A model generated the notes under the pieces. It searched no databases. It saw only the letters and a program-made list of their open reading frames with translations, and was not told the origin of the DNA. From Rhodotorula mucilaginosa (taxonomy: Eukaryota; Basidiomycota; Microbotryomycetes; Sporidiobolales; Sporidiobolaceae), in assembly GCA_034406715.1 (NCBI GenBank), contig CP137867.1:1-64000 (forward strand): a stretch of DNA of 64,000 nucleotides. The letters run 5' to 3'. Position numbers and translations under genes: made by a program. Of this stretch, positions 10,249 through 21,206 are shown piece after piece. Position 1 is the first letter of the stretch. The number at the start of each line of letters is the position of its first letter.

Positions 10249-13035
10249 TCACCCCGTGGCATGTCCACGGATCCTCCCATGCCTCAACAGCGCATCCTTG
10301 CGCGAGAACGTCCCTCCGCACTCTTCGCACCGCCACTCCTTGGCCTTGACCTTCTCGCCCTTCAACCCTTCGCCGTGGATCGTCTCCTTGTGCCGCGCGA
10401 GGTCGTACGGCCTGCGGAAGATGACGCCGCAGATCGAGCCGTCCGCGTTCTGGTGGTTGCACTCGATCCCGCCGGACGAGACGGGCGCGTTCGATCCGCC
10501 CGCGTTGGCCGACGAGCGCTTCTTGCCGCTGCCTCCCTCGGCGTTGGAAGCGGGAGCCCGACGCCGTCGCTTGTTGGGAGGCGGTGCGCCCGCCTTGTGA
10601 CCGCCACGGCGAGCAGTAGCACCAAACGACGACCCCGAAGACCTGTAACTCTCGTCCGATTCGCCCTCGTCGGCGGCGGCGAGATCGTCACCGTCGTCGT
10701 CAAAGAACTCTTCCTCGACGCTGTTGGACCGGCGAGCAGCACCAGCAGGCGGCGGCGGTGGCGGTGGCGGCGGCAGAGTCGATTTGGCCGGTGGAGCCGC
10801 AAAGCCGAGTCGAGAAGTCGTCGCGAAGGGGACTTCCTCACCGCCCCCTTCGCCCTCTGAATCGTCTCCATACGTGGCCATGCGACTACGCTTCCTCTGC
10901 CTCTGCGGACGACCTCCCGAGGATGATAAACCAGAAGTGCGGTCCTCGGCGACGGCGTGGTGTTCGGGCGCAGTCGAGTACAGGTGGTCATGGTTCAACC
11001 CCGCCAACGCCGTCGCGGCCGCCGATCGCCTCGGCGTTGCGGTCCCCGAACGTCCTTCCGACACAGAGGAGGACGACCCCAACCTCTGCCTCGCCAACTC
11101 TTGCTGGAACGCCGACATGCCCGGTTGAGCCGAAGAGCCGGTCTGGGGAGGAGGCGGAGGCGCGAATCCGGGAAAGCCGCCGCCGCCGCCGCTGCTGCTG
11201 CCTCGGACGGCTTCGAGTGGCAAGAGGGGGTTGAACGAGGTCGTCGAAGGCGGGAGGGCCGACTTGCCGACCAAGAAGGGCTTGATGTCCTGCTCCTCCA
11301 CGACCGACTGAGGTTGAGGCTGAGCTGGAGTCGGAGTGGGGGCGGGAGTCGTAGCTGCCGCGGGAGTCAGAGTTGGCGCGAGAGAAGAGGAAGACTCGGC
11401 AGGCGGACGCGGCGCCGCAAAGCCTCCTCCCCTGACAGCAGGAGGCGATTCGACCCGGTCCTGCTCCTCGATCTTCGCTGGTCCCTCATCCGTCTCTTCC
11501 TCCTCTTCACCGCCCGTCGTGCCGAAATCGCCATCCTCATCCGCAGCATCCCCACCGACGAGGACCCTCTGTCCAGAGCGAGAGCGCTGTTCAGCCCACG
11601 TGACGGCGTTCTGCGGGACCGAGAAGGGATGCGGACCGCGGCGAGAGTGGTGGTGATGCCCATGCGGATGGGCTGCACGGGGGGACGTCGCGCGCAGGAT
11701 GGGCGAGGTGGGAGCCGCAGCGGAAGGCGGTGGTGGTGACGCATCGGCATCGCGCGTCGGCGGCGAACGTTTCTCGGCGGCGGCGGCGGCGGCAACAGAA
11801 GGAGCAGCGACGGGGGCCGGCAACGGAGCAAACAAGCTCGCGCCGAATTCGGACCCGCGCGGCCGGGACGGGTCATGCAACCTCGAGTCGACCTCGTCAT
11901 AGTCCAAGAAGGCCTCTTGAGGGGAGACGGTCGCGTCACTCGCGGACGACATGGCGGGAGAGCGGAGCAAGTGCTGTGCGGCCGAGGCCGCGGTGGGGTT
12001 GTTCCACGCGGTCGTGTTGTTGTGGGGAGAGGACAGCATCGGGTCTCCAACCCCCGCGGCGGCCAGATTCTGGGTCGGCGTCGTCTCCCGGTCCCCGCCA
12101 ACTGGACGCTCAGAGACACCCCCGCCCGACAAGGCCAACGCCCGCAACGGCCCTTTGATGCTGCTCAAATCGACGTCGAGCAAGTCCCTCCTGACGCGGT
12201 CGAGCAAGTCGGACTGCTCGGAGGGCAAGAGTGGATGATCCGGGTACGGAGGCGAGGCGGAATAGAAAGGGTACTGCGGCGCGGGAGGCGAGAGGGCAAA
12301 ACTCGACACGTCAAAGGGGTTGCTGCTCGAGCCGGCGGTCGAGACGGTCGGCGTGATGAACGAGGTCGGTTCGTCGACGACGAGCGGTTTGTAATCCGTC
12401 AAGCCGGGCGTCTGCAGGTACGACCCTCCACCGCCGGTGGACGACGCGGACGAGGACGAACTGCTCGAGTAGAACGAGGGCCAGTCTCTCGATTCCTGAG
12501 TCTTGCGCCGCATCGGACGCGGACATTCAGGTGCCGGCACGGACGAGGCGCGCTCAAAGCCCCCGTTGTGGTAGCTGCCGTTCCTGCCATAGAAGCTCGT
12601 CGAGGAGCCTTTCGCGGAGCCACCAGCGTAGGGCAACAACCCCGGCCGGACGGGAGGAGGGGCCGGGGCGGTCGAGGTCGTGTCCGGGGACGGAGGCGAG
12701 AACGACACGGGCGGCGAAGGCGCGTTGCCATCGTCGGCGACGAGTTCGGGCACGGGGGGATAGTCGCCGTCGCCGATCGAGGACGATTCGGACGACGAGC
12801 CACTCGACGGGATCGGGATGGTGCGCCGGGGTAAAGGCTGGGTCACGTTCGTCGTGGCGTTCGAGAGAGTGGGCGGTGGTCCAAACAACTCAAAGTCGCC
12901 GGCGTGGTTGCCTACGCCCATCCTCTGCTCCTTGGCGTTGGCGGCGGGAGGAGGGTTGGCGGGCGGCGGCATCGAGAGCGGTTGGGGCGCCGGTTGGTAG
13001 TGCGAGTAGCCTGGCGGTGGTGGTGGATTGTACAT
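10249..13035 (-). CDS. C2H2 zinc-finger protein, putative transcription factor, 928 aa
   Basis: Probable DNA-binding regulator in the nucleus. The frame is one uninterrupted exon. Most of the protein is low-complexity and rich in Pro, Ser, Ala and Gly, as in fungal transcription factors. The C-terminal 75 residues carry two zinc fingers. The first has an unusual cysteine spacing (CNHQNADGSIC) followed by RRPYDLARHKETIH. The second is a regular C-x2-C-x12-H-x5-H finger, WRCEECGGTFSRKDALLRH. The chain ends a few residues later at HATG. A basic stretch rich in Arg/Lys (NKRRRRAP) before the fingers could be a nuclear signal. The target genes are unknown. The start at 13035 follows a pyrimidine-rich stretch; an upstream intron in the leader is possible. 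Confidence 0.85.
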   Translation of the reverse strand: MYNPPPPPGYSHYQPAPQPLSMPPPANPPPAANAKEQRMGVGNHAGDFELFGPPPTLSNATTNVTQPLPRRTIPIPSSGSSSESSSIGDGDYPPVPELVADDGNAPSPPVSFSPPSPDTTSTAPAPPPVRPGLLPYAGGSAKGSSTSFYGRNGSYHNGGFERASSVPAPECPRPMRRKTQESRDWPSFYSSSSSSSASSTGGGGSYLQTPGLTDYKPLVVDEPTSFITPTVSTAGSSSNPFDVSSFALSPPAPQYPFYSASPPYPDHPLLPSEQSDLLDRVRRDLLDVDLSSIKGPLRALALSGGGVSERPVGGDRETTPTQNLAAAGVGDPMLSSPHNNTTAWNNPTAASAAQHLLRSPAMSSASDATVSPQEAFLDYDEVDSRLHDPSRPRGSEFGASLFAPLPAPVAAPSVAAAAAAEKRSPPTRDADASPPPPSAAAPTSPILRATSPRAAHPHGHHHHSRRGPHPFSVPQNAVTWAEQRSRSGQRVLVGGDAADEDGDFGTTGGEEEEETDEGPAKIEEQDRVESPPAVRGGGFAAPRPPAESSSSLAPTLTPAAATTPAPTPTPAQPQPQSVVEEQDIKPFLVGKSALPPSTTSFNPLLPLEAVRGSSSGGGGGFPGFAPPPPPQTGSSAQPGMSAFQQELARQRLGSSSSVSEGRSGTATPRRSAAATALAGLNHDHLYSTAPEHHAVAEDRTSGLSSSGGRPQRQRKRSRMATYGDDSEGEGGGEEVPFATTSRLGFAAPPAKSTLPPPPPPPPPAGAARRSNSVEEEFFDDDGDDLAAADEGESDESYRSSGSSFGATARRGGHKAGAPPPNKRRRRAPASNAEGGSGKKRSSANAGGSNAPVSSGGIECNHQNADGSICGVIFRRPYDLARHKETIHGEGLKGEKVKAKEWRCEECGGTFSRKDALLRHGRIRGHATG

Positions 13036-13539
13036 CCTGTCCTGTACGCGCCACAGTCAGTCGCTCAGGGTCGCCTAGAGCAAGGGTCTCGCTCTCGCCT
13101 GGTCTCACCTCGCTGTTCAGTTGAAGCGCGAGTCCGGGGCGGATGGCGGGGGATCACAGGGTCGAGCTGTAGCTAATTCCTTGCAGCCTGCCTGGCCTGC
13201 ACGGATGCCCAGGCGATGGAGAGGAAGAGAGCGAGGGTGAGTGAGGTCATGACGCGGGACGAACACTCTCGGCCTCACTCTGCGCAGAGAGCTGCGCGGG
13301 GGCAAGCAGGCACTCACAGCGGCTTTACGCAAGCTTGTTATCTTCCAACGCTCAGTACCTGCCAGCTCCAAGCGAGCGAGTTGGAGAGAGATGAGCGAGA
13401 GCCGCGTGTCCCTTCGCGCGCCCAGTCTCGATAATTACCGGACAGCCGCATAGAGCCACACTCGGCGTACAGAGTATATTACTATATCAACAACACGGTA
13501 AAAAAAAGTAAACCACAACCCATCGAAGAAACATGGGGA

Positions 13540-15600
13540 TCACTCGTTGTCCTCCTCGCCGCCCGGATCCATCCTCGGTCGATCCCTCCCTGCCCCTTCG
13601 CCTCCCACAGAAGACCTCCGCTTGACCTCGCCGGACGTCGGAGCCAAAGTCGATTCGGTGACGGTGACGGCCGCCGTGGCGACGGAAGCCTTGCGTCGTT
13701 TCTTCGGCGGCGCGGGCGGTCCTCCTCCTCCCGATATCGGTCCCGTGATGCGAGGACGAGCAGTACGATTCGAAGTCGCGGGAGCTGGTGGCGGTGCGGT
13801 AGATCCCGACCCGCCGAAATAATCCGAGGCAGGATCGCGCGACGCCCCTTCGCCCTCCTCCTCCTCCAGTTGGTCCTCATCGGCGATCCAACTCGCCAAC
13901 GAAGGCGGCACCTCGTTCATCTGCACCCCCGGCGCCCCATGCATGTACCTCACCCGCTCCAACACGGCCACCCTGATCCGCTCGAGCGATTCCCGCGAGT
14001 TGCAATTCTCGAGGCGGTTCCTGCCCGCGCTCAACTCGGGGTGCAACTTCCAATCGGGCGCGAAAAAGTCGTCGTACGGGGTGGAGGGTAACGCGTTCGG
14101 CAAGTCTTGTTCCTGACCGAGCAAGACGGCCGTCTCGTACGTCCAACAGCGAGAAACGTTCTTGATCGTGTAACCCCCACCGCCGAGGACAATCATCGGC
14201 AACGCGAACGACTTGATGAACCTGACGCACTCGCCGTGCGCCGCGATACTCAAGTTGAAACACCCGAGGCGGTCGGCACCCAACGAGTCGGCGCCGCACT
14301 GCAACACGATCGCGCTCGGGCGGTAGGTCTGGATCGTCGGTTCCATGATCGACTTGAACAGCGCGACGTACGACTCGTTGTCGATCCCGTCCTGCAGCGG
14401 CACGTTCAGGCTAAAGTTCTTGCCGAGCGCGTGCCCGAGCTCGTCAATGTGGCCCGTCCCCGGGAAGAAATCGGGCGAGTACTTGTGGAACGAGACCGTC
14501 AAGACGCGGTTCGTGTTGTAGAACGCTTCCTGGACGCCGTCGCCGTGGTGGATGTCAATGTCAATGTAGAGCACGCGCGGGTGGGTCCTGGGGCGGGGGA
14601 ACACGGTCAGCTGGAATTCCCCTCGCCGTGCAAAATAAGAAGCCGGACTCGGCCGCACCGGAGGAGCTCGAGGATGGCGAGGACGATATCGTTGACGTAG
14701 CAAAAGCCGCTCGCCTCGCTCTTCTTGGCGTGGTGCAATCCGCCGGTCCAGTTGATGGCAATGTCGGTCGAGCCGGCGACGAGTTTCCGCGCCGCCATGA
14801 GGGACGCGCCCGCGTAGCGCTGGCAGTACGTGTACATGTCGCTAAAGATCGGGCAGTCGTCGCCGATGTTGAACCGCGACAGGACCGACGTAAAGTGGCG
14901 GACATTGTCCGGCGTGACTCTGGCGGCGCGAGTAGTTCGAGTTTCAGCTCGCGCTCGAGAGAGAGAAAATGAGAGACGCTGCGCCAACCCACCTCGCGAG
15001 AAAGTCGACATAGTCCTGGTCGTGAAACATCTCGAGTTCGTCCTTGGTCGCCGGCCGCGGTTGGTACATGTCCATCTGGCGGTGCAGCCCGTACCCGATC
15101 ACGAGGTGGTTCGTCAACGTCAACCGGTGCGGCTTCATCGGGTGCCGTTCCTGCGGGCGGGTGCCCCTTTTCGTCTCAGCATATGCGTGAAAATGCGAGA
15201 TGGGAACGGAGACAGGCGCACGCCAAAGTGGTATTCCCCGACGCCCTTTGCGAAATAGTACGAGACTCGCGGAGACGAGTGGATCTGCGCGCGCCGTTGT
15301 ACGTCGGATCGGTCAGTGGCCTCAAGCAGCTAGACAATTCCCTGCGCGCAGACTCACGCCGACTGCACTCCCGCTCGTCGTTCCGCCTCGCCAACTCTCG
15401 CCGTCCAAGTACGCCTCACTCGTCGCATTCCGGTTGAACCCTCCGAGCACCGTCCCCGCACCGTCATTCGGCCCTCCTCCCGCTATGGGCTCATACTCTT
15501 GTACGACGGCTTGCTGGCTGCGTTCGTCGAGGTTGAAGAAGGGGGCGGCGCTGAAAGTTGGGTGGAGGAGCGAGCCGGGCGTGCACGCTGCCGATTGCAT
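13540..15600 (-). CDS. HOS2: Class I histone deacetylase, HOS2/HDAC3 type
   Basis: Removes acetyl groups from histone tails, normally as the catalytic subunit of the SET3 complex. Exons on the reverse strand are 15600-15358, 15284-15222, 15150-14993, 14919-14659 and 14587-13540, joining in frame to 590 aa. Diagnostic class I motifs are [43 protein letters not shown] (active-site His pair) and [16 protein letters not shown] with the zinc-binding Asp/His. [12 protein letters not shown] and [14 protein letters not shown] (catalytic loop) follow. [10 protein letters not shown] and the LG[10 protein letters not shown] spacing favour HOS2 over RPD3. An unusual N-terminal extension of about 80 residues precedes the domain. 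The C-terminal 130 residues are disordered, with an acidic stretch and a basic KKRRK patch. Confidence 0.92.
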
Positions 15601-16635
15601 GTGCGCGATCGTTTCGCTGTCTCCGCAGTCTCTCACCGCTGCACGCTCGGGCGATCCATGCGGCTGCCCAGGAGAGAGAATCGAGTGAGGCGGCAGCCGG
15701 ATTCGAGGTGCTTCAACGTGAGTGCGATTGCTCTGGGCAGAAATTCCAGCCAGCCGCGATCACCTTGCCTGGCCCTCACTGAGCCTTGTACGTGGCCGTG
15801 TTTGTGGTAGCTATACATACAGAGCTTCCCGCGGGCAAACGTGTTGTGGCTAGCCGGCCTTCCGTCGCGAGCAGAGAGACTGGCCGTTCCTGCCGCAGCT
15901 GGCAGAAAGAAATGGCGACGTGCGATTGGTCGATCGAAACCATCTCTCTCTCTCCTCTTCCTTCATGCAACGACGGTGTGCTCTATGGGACCGGCTGTAC
16001 TGCACCTTGTTACGCCAGTCACCTGCTCTGCTCTATTGAAAGTCCGCCAATGGAGAAAGTCCTCCCTCTCCACGTCTCGTCTCTTCTCGATGCTGCCTCG
16101 ACATCTTCCGCCGCTTGTCTAACGGGTGACGACAGATCCTCCGACGGCGCTCTTGCTGTCTCCATACTTTCCAAATGAGGCTCAAATCGTGCGATTCCAT
16201 GTCTACGAACGCCGCGAAGCTCTTGCACCGTCGCAACGCACGGCCAGCCTCGCCTTCCTTACGCGATTTTCCGCTCGCTTCGCCACCATCACTGGTCGAC
16301 CCGCTCTCGCTCTACCTAGCGAACACGCTAGGCATGCCACCGCCAAAAGTTTGGCATCGCCATCCGACCTCTTCACGGCGGCCTAGTCACAGGGTGCACG
16401 GGAAGCCTCTCGTTTTCCGCAGCTTTCCGGCGTGACCTGTGCATCCAGGCGCGTCAGCTGCTGTTGGCGGCTGAACGGCTTGCCGCACGACATAGAAAGC
16501 TTGAAAGCGATGTGGCCCCACGTCCGAGCTGCTCCTGTACAAGCCGCGGAGAATGGGAGGGGAGCGAGCGTGACCCATCTTCGGCAGGACGAAGTCGTTT
16601 CTTCTCTAGCTCCTCTTGTTCTTGCCCGTGAGAGC
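15601..16635. promoter_or_regulatory. Divergent intergenic region between HOS2 and the gene at 16636
   Basis: About 1 kb separates two divergently transcribed genes and should contain both promoters. I see no clear TATA box or conserved element. Short open frames here have no support. Confidence 0.4.
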
Positions 16636-17680
16636 ATGAGTGATGATGACGACAGCGGCTTTGGAGGAGACGGTGGCAGCACACAAAGCCGCCGTCGCGC
16701 TTCCTTTCACACTGGCGACAATTTTACAGACCTGGGACAATCGTTTGTGCGTCCTGGAGGAGGGAGCGCTGGGTTTATACGTGTCCTCTTTTTGCTGAAG
16801 CTGACCACGTGTGCAACAGTACGGTGACATGCAGCCCACGGGTAGCGATCGCCGCAACAGCGTATACGGAGGCAGCCTCGCCGGCCTCACCAACAGTGTG
16901 CGTTCAAGTCCACCTCTGCTTCGGGCACTCCACCCATATGATGCTCAGCAGTTTGCCTTACTAACCCTTTGACATTGTTACTCAAAACACAGTCGGAAGC
17001 TTTACCTCGCGACAATCCGCTCAGGTCGCCATCTCCGGCTCCGCAAGCCTCGTCCTCACAACACCACCGGCGGCAATTTTCAGGCAGCGAAAAGAGTTCC
17101 GTGAACCCCGGGTCTGACCTCGGAGACGGTTTCCCCCTCCACCGAACGGAATCGGGACTAGCTGCGCATTATGGGCGTCAACGTCGGCCTAGCGCGCCAG
17201 TCAATCCGCCCACTGGTAGTCATCGGGCAACGAGTCCATTCCAGCACAGAACTAAAATCCCCGCACAACCTCGCGATGGCACTTTGAACGATAACGGTGA
17301 AGGCAGTTCAAACGATACCTATGCCCTGCTGATGAAGCACCGCCGCAAGTCGATGGGTCTGGAGGATCTTCTCGCCAAGTGAGCCACGTTCAGCTGTGGT
17401 TACCATGTCTCAGGCTGACTCGCAAGGCTTGGTACGGTGACCTGGGGCTAGATGGAATTTCGGCGACCGCGAAGGGCAGCCGCCAGCCGGGCCAGCCGAG
17501 TCATCTGACCCCTTTCAGCCGCAGGCACGCTCTGCCTCTCCGCACCACCAATCACCGCCACAAGTACTGGAGCGTCAAGAGTCTGCCGAGGGACAGGATG
17601 GAGAAGCTATAGAGAGTCCAAAATGTCCCAGGCGCAGTCGCTCCAGGCGCAGGCAAGGTTCTCGACGTGGCGGCCAGTGA
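16636..17680 (+). CDS. Unrecognised disordered protein, 267 aa, four exons
   Basis: Exons 16636-16746, 16820-16897, 16993-17378 and 17452-17680 join in frame through GT-AG introns of 73, 95 and 73 bp. The N-terminus is acidic (MSDDDDSGFGGDGG). The middle is rich in Ser, Pro, Arg and His. The only ordered-looking part spans the third intron, where YALLMKHRRKSMGLEDLLAK runs on into WNFGD; this is the likely conserved core. The C-terminus is an Arg/Ser tail ([15 protein letters not shown]), as in some RNA-binding or nuclear proteins. Ending at 17382 without the last intron would also give an open frame, but the perfect donor overlapping that stop favours the longer model. The function is unknown. 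Confidence 0.65.
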
Positions 17681-18916
17681 AAAATGTGGACCATTTCCCG
17701 GATACACGGCTCGTACGTGTTCTCTCCACCTTCTGGCCGCATAGAAAGTACCAACATTGGTGCTCAAGTGGATCCATAGTCCAAAAATCCCAACAACGTT
17801 TTGACAGCTGCGCGGCCATGCACAAAGTAGAATCTCATCGTTCAGACAACACTTTTTTTTAGGTCCCGGACTTGCGATTCACTAGTCTATACATCCCGAA
17901 ATCAGAATCCTTTCGCCAACAGTCCAACGCATCTGCCGAGCTCGGCGCCCTGTGCAAAATTTCAGCGCGCGCACCGCTGTCAACATGCATCGGCCGGAGA
18001 AAGAACTCTGTCTCTGTTTGACTGGGCAGACACAAGCATGAAGTGAGTGAAGTGAGCTGCCAAAATACCTAAAAGAGTGCTTATGATCTGGTGACACCTT
18101 GCTTTCAAGAAGCAGGGAGCGACGGCCTCGGGCGCGGATTTTGCCATTCGTGCTGTGGACCCGCCGCGCTGATTTCTCGCTGACGCCATGTCGACAGGCG
18201 GGAACAGCGGGAATGTAAGCTCTCTGGAGACCATGAACCTCGGAATGTTTAAGGGCAGCCGGTCCAGCGGAGTGGGCGCAGAACAACCAGAGCAACGCCC
18301 AAAAACATGACCCGATCTCCTCGCTCCTGTCCCGCACCACCTTGCGACTTTTCGCGCAGTCTCAAAGCGAGCTCAAGTGTGCGATGAAAACCGTCCAATC
18401 CGACCGTTAGAGAGTCCCGGGGAAAGAAGGGCACAGATGGCGCGAGTTGCAGGGAGCGGAAGGGTTGCCGCATTTGCCACCCGCTTGCGCTGCAGAATTC
18501 AGATCTTGACCTAGCTCTGTTTGTTCCAGCTATTCTGTAGCCTAGCATCCAGGATGGACAGCTCCAAGCTCGCGTGTGGATTTGCGACAGCCTGCATGAA
18601 CACGAGCGGTGGCGAAGGCGAGAATTCAGCGACGTCGGCACATTCGGAAAAGGTTCGCGCCCACGAGTTTCTAGGCTTCGGATCCAGCTTGCGGCACTTG
18701 ATTGCGCGGTTGTGATTCCGGACAGCAGCTTTGCGTGCGCTGAGGAGTGCTGATTCGGACGTAGGGGAGAAAGGGGTGAGATGCGGATTGCAGAGAAGGG
18801 GGTCTGGGAGGTGGCGCGACGGACGATGGGGTTACATTGGGGGCTTGGCCGGTATACAACATGGTGAAGGGCGAAAGAAAGTGGGTGGGGATCTAGGAGG
18901 CCAACGGCGCGCACAC
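17681..18916. other. Intergenic, no gene supported
   Basis: This region lies between two converging genes. Reverse-strand frames at 17882-18340 and 18249-19091 are open, but they show no domain; the second overlaps COX17 in a different frame. The rest should be 3' untranslated DNA. Confidence 0.45.
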
Positions 18917-19346
18917 TCAGACGTTGAATCCGAGGTTGCGCATGCACTGCCTGTGCTGCTCGACAATGTCGCGGCACTTGTCGCCCGAGTCGGCGTTGTC
19001 GTCGGCGTTGCTGCCGAACCGAAGGAAGCAGTCGTCCCTCGCCTTTTTCGTCTCGGGGCAGGCGCAGCACCTGTTCAGGGTTTCGCCACACCGAGTTGGG
19101 CTTAGGTCAGCGACAATTCCCTCCCTCGCTCACTCTCGGGTCGGGGACGGCGGCTCCGAGCGAGACGAAGGGGACACGCTCGACTCACGGCTTGAGTCCC
19201 TCTGGGTTTCGCGGGTTGAGTTTCGGGTTGGCGGCTTCGGAGCCGGTGAGCGGTTTGCCCGTCTCGGGGTGCAGCGAGACAGGGCCGGTCGCAGGAGGAG
19301 AAGGCGGCGACGAGGAGGCGGCGGTGCTGCTGCTGAATGGCCACAT
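18917..19346 (-). CDS. COX17: COX17, copper chaperone for cytochrome c oxidase
   Basis: Carries Cu(I) in the mitochondrial intermembrane space to the factors that metallate cytochrome c oxidase. Exons 19346-19189 and 19070-18917 (phase 2 intron) give 103 aa. The second exon completes the hallmark copper site, KPCCACPETKKARDDC. It continues as the twin C-x9-C fold with CRDIVEQHRQCMRNLGF at the C-terminus, which is oxidised through the MIA40 pathway in known members. The N-terminal 50 residues are Ser/Pro/Thr-rich and longer than in yeast COX17 (69 aa). The gene is divergent from PER1, whose start lies 190 bp away, so the two probably share a promoter region. Confidence 0.95.
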
Positions 19347-19536
19347 GTCGCTCTATAGTCTCCCGGCAGTGAGTCTTAGAGAGCGAGAGCGAGATGTCGC
19401 CACCGTCGGCGAGTGATTCGCGATCTGTTCCGCGTCAACTCTCATCACTCAACCTCGCCACTTGTACTTGCAGCAGTCGAGACGCAGCGCAGTACTGCCA
19501 CCGTGCAAGAGCTTGCAGAACGTTCGCCGCCGCACG

Positions 19537-21162
19537 ATGCCTCGACCCAGGCTTCGACCGACTCGGCGACCCTCGCTCGCCGCCTCTGCCTTGTTCGCTC
19601 TCGTCCTCCTCGCCGCTGCTCCTACGCCCGCCGTGGCCTCGATAGGCGACCGCGCTCCAGCTTACAGACGCTGTACAGCCGCATGTGAAGCCATCCGCTG
19701 CCATCCCGGCGACTCCGCGCTATCAAAGACCGCGACGGCCGCCGCCCCGCCCAACTTGGACGACTACCCCGTCAAGAGCCTGTTCTGGCCGTGCGGCGAC
19801 ACGTGCCGCTACGTCTGCCAGCACTACCTCACAGATCTCGCCCTCTCCGCCACCCAGCAGACCCCAGCAAGTAGTACCCTCGAGGGCCTCCCCGCCGGCC
19901 ATCAAGTCCAGTTCCACGGCAAATGGCCCTTCCACCGCCTCGACCTCTCGAGCCTGCCCTGGTTCCCCTTCTTGCCGCTCAAAATCCTCACCGCCCTCTT
20001 TCTCCCGAAACTCCAAGAACCCTTCTCGGTCCTCTTCTCCTTCGGCAACCTCTACGCCCACTACCGCGGCCTCTCCACTCTCCGCAACTTGTCCCATCGC
20101 GGCCGCATGACGGAGGGCAAACGCCTCGCGCGTGTGTACGAGACGTACGCGTGGAGTGGGATCGTCGCCTGGATCGCGAGCGTCGTCTTCCATTCGCGCG
20201 ACGTCGATTGGACGGAACGGGCCGACTATTTCGCAGCGGCGGGGACCATGCTCGTCGGTTTCTGGGCCGGAGTCGTCCGCGTCAAAGGGTTGTACGCTGC
20301 TCCCCACGGTCGAGTCGACCGCGCGAAACCCAACAGCCGCCACCGCCCGCAACGGCGCGGCGCTCCCGTCGCCTGGACCGTCGCCGTCGCCGCCGTGTTT
20401 GTCCTCCACTGCAGCTACCTCGGTTCCCTCGACCGCTTCAACTACACCTACAACATGCAGTTCGACGTCCTCGTCGCCCTCTTGACCATCGCACTCTGGA
20501 CCGCCTGGTCCTATCGCCAATCTCGCCTCCCGAACCCGTCCAATTTCTCGCGCCGACAACTCTCGTCCTACCCGAGCGCACGCGCCCGGTTCCGCGCTCC
20601 GCACTACCTCTCCCCCCTCCTGCCCTTGATCCTCCTCCCCCTGTTGACCACCCTCGAACTGCTCGATTTCCCGCCCATCGGGTTCGGCACCGGCCTCCGA
20701 CTGTTGGACGCCCACGCGTTGTGGCACCTGAGTACGATCCCCGTCGTCTGGATGTGGTACCGCTTCTTGATCAAGGACGTGAGGTGGATCGACGGACAGG
20801 GCGAGGGAGGGGATCCGAACAGCGTCTTGCCCGCCGCGCCGGGTTCAGCTTCCCTCCACGCGGCGGCGGCGAACGGTGCGACGACGACTACGACGGCTGC
20901 TGGAGGAGGAGGGATCAACGGCGGTGGTGGGAGTTCCTGGGTCCTCGAGCGACTCGAGCGGGAAGGTCGCAAATCGAGTTTCGCGCTCGGAGGCGCAGGA
21001 GGAGGCAGTGGCGCCGACCACGTGACATCTTCGAGCGCCGCGACCGGATCGGATGCGGCGACGAACGGAGCGGTGAGGAGGGAGAGTAGCAGCAGTGGCG
21101 GTGGTGGTGCGGGCTCGACCGTGGGTTCAGCAGGTGCCGGCAAGGTCAAAGGGGTCGATTGA
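19537..21162 (+). CDS. PER1: PER1, GPI-anchor lipid-remodelling protein (PGAP3 family)
   Basis: An ER membrane protein of the Per1/PGAP3 family, needed to remove an acyl chain from GPI anchors. It is a single exon of 541 aa. A signal peptide covers about residues 1-35 (ASALFALVLLAAAPTPAVAS). The conserved luminal start follows: SIGDRAPAYRRC, then cysteine motifs including WPCGDTCRYVCQH. About seven membrane segments span residues 140-420, with family motifs NLYAHYRG, SVVFHSRD, FNYTYNMQ and DAHALWHLSTIP; the conserved His residues fit the CREST hydrolase group. The last 120 residues are Gly/Ser/Ala-rich and low-complexity, beyond the usual family length. I chose the ATG at 19537 because it begins the signal peptide; a longer frame starts at 19462. 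Confidence 0.93.
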   Translation: MPRPRLRPTRRPSLAASALFALVLLAAAPTPAVASIGDRAPAYRRCTAACEAIRCHPGDSALSKTATAAAPPNLDDYPVKSLFWPCGDTCRYVCQHYLTDLALSATQQTPASSTLEGLPAGHQVQFHGKWPFHRLDLSSLPWFPFLPLKILTALFLPKLQEPFSVLFSFGNLYAHYRGLSTLRNLSHRGRMTEGKRLARVYETYAWSGIVAWIASVVFHSRDVDWTERADYFAAAGTMLVGFWAGVVRVKGLYAAPHGRVDRAKPNSRHRPQRRGAPVAWTVAVAAVFVLHCSYLGSLDRFNYTYNMQFDVLVALLTIALWTAWSYRQSRLPNPSNFSRRQLSSYPSARARFRAPHYLSPLLPLILLPLLTTLELLDFPPIGFGTGLRLLDAHALWHLSTIPVVWMWYRFLIKDVRWIDGQGEGGDPNSVLPAAPGSASLHAAAANGATTTTTAAGGGGINGGGGSSWVLERLEREGRKSSFALGGAGGGSGADHVTSSSAATGSDAATNGAVRRESSSSGGGGAGSTVGSAGAGKVKGVD

Positions 21163-21206
21163 GGCGCGGGCTCTCGAGACATCGACGCTGTCACGGCGAA
21201 GTTGAG

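Noticed and set aside
11875-12834. 319-aa forward frame opposite the zinc-finger gene
   Set aside because: Arg/Gly-rich shadow of a long low-complexity reverse-strand exon.
13540-15600. RPD3 instead of HOS2 for the histone deacetylase
   Set aside because: [10 protein letters not shown] and LG[10 protein letters not shown] fit HOS2/HDAC3 better, though both are class I and the call rests on a few residues.
18249-19091. 280-aa reverse frame overlapping COX17
   Set aside because: It overlaps the COX17 exons in a different phase and shows no domain. COX17 with its KPCCAC site is clearly the real gene.
19923-21089. 388-aa Arg/Pro-rich frame overlapping PER1
   Set aside because: Same-strand shadow in another phase of the PER1 coding sequence.
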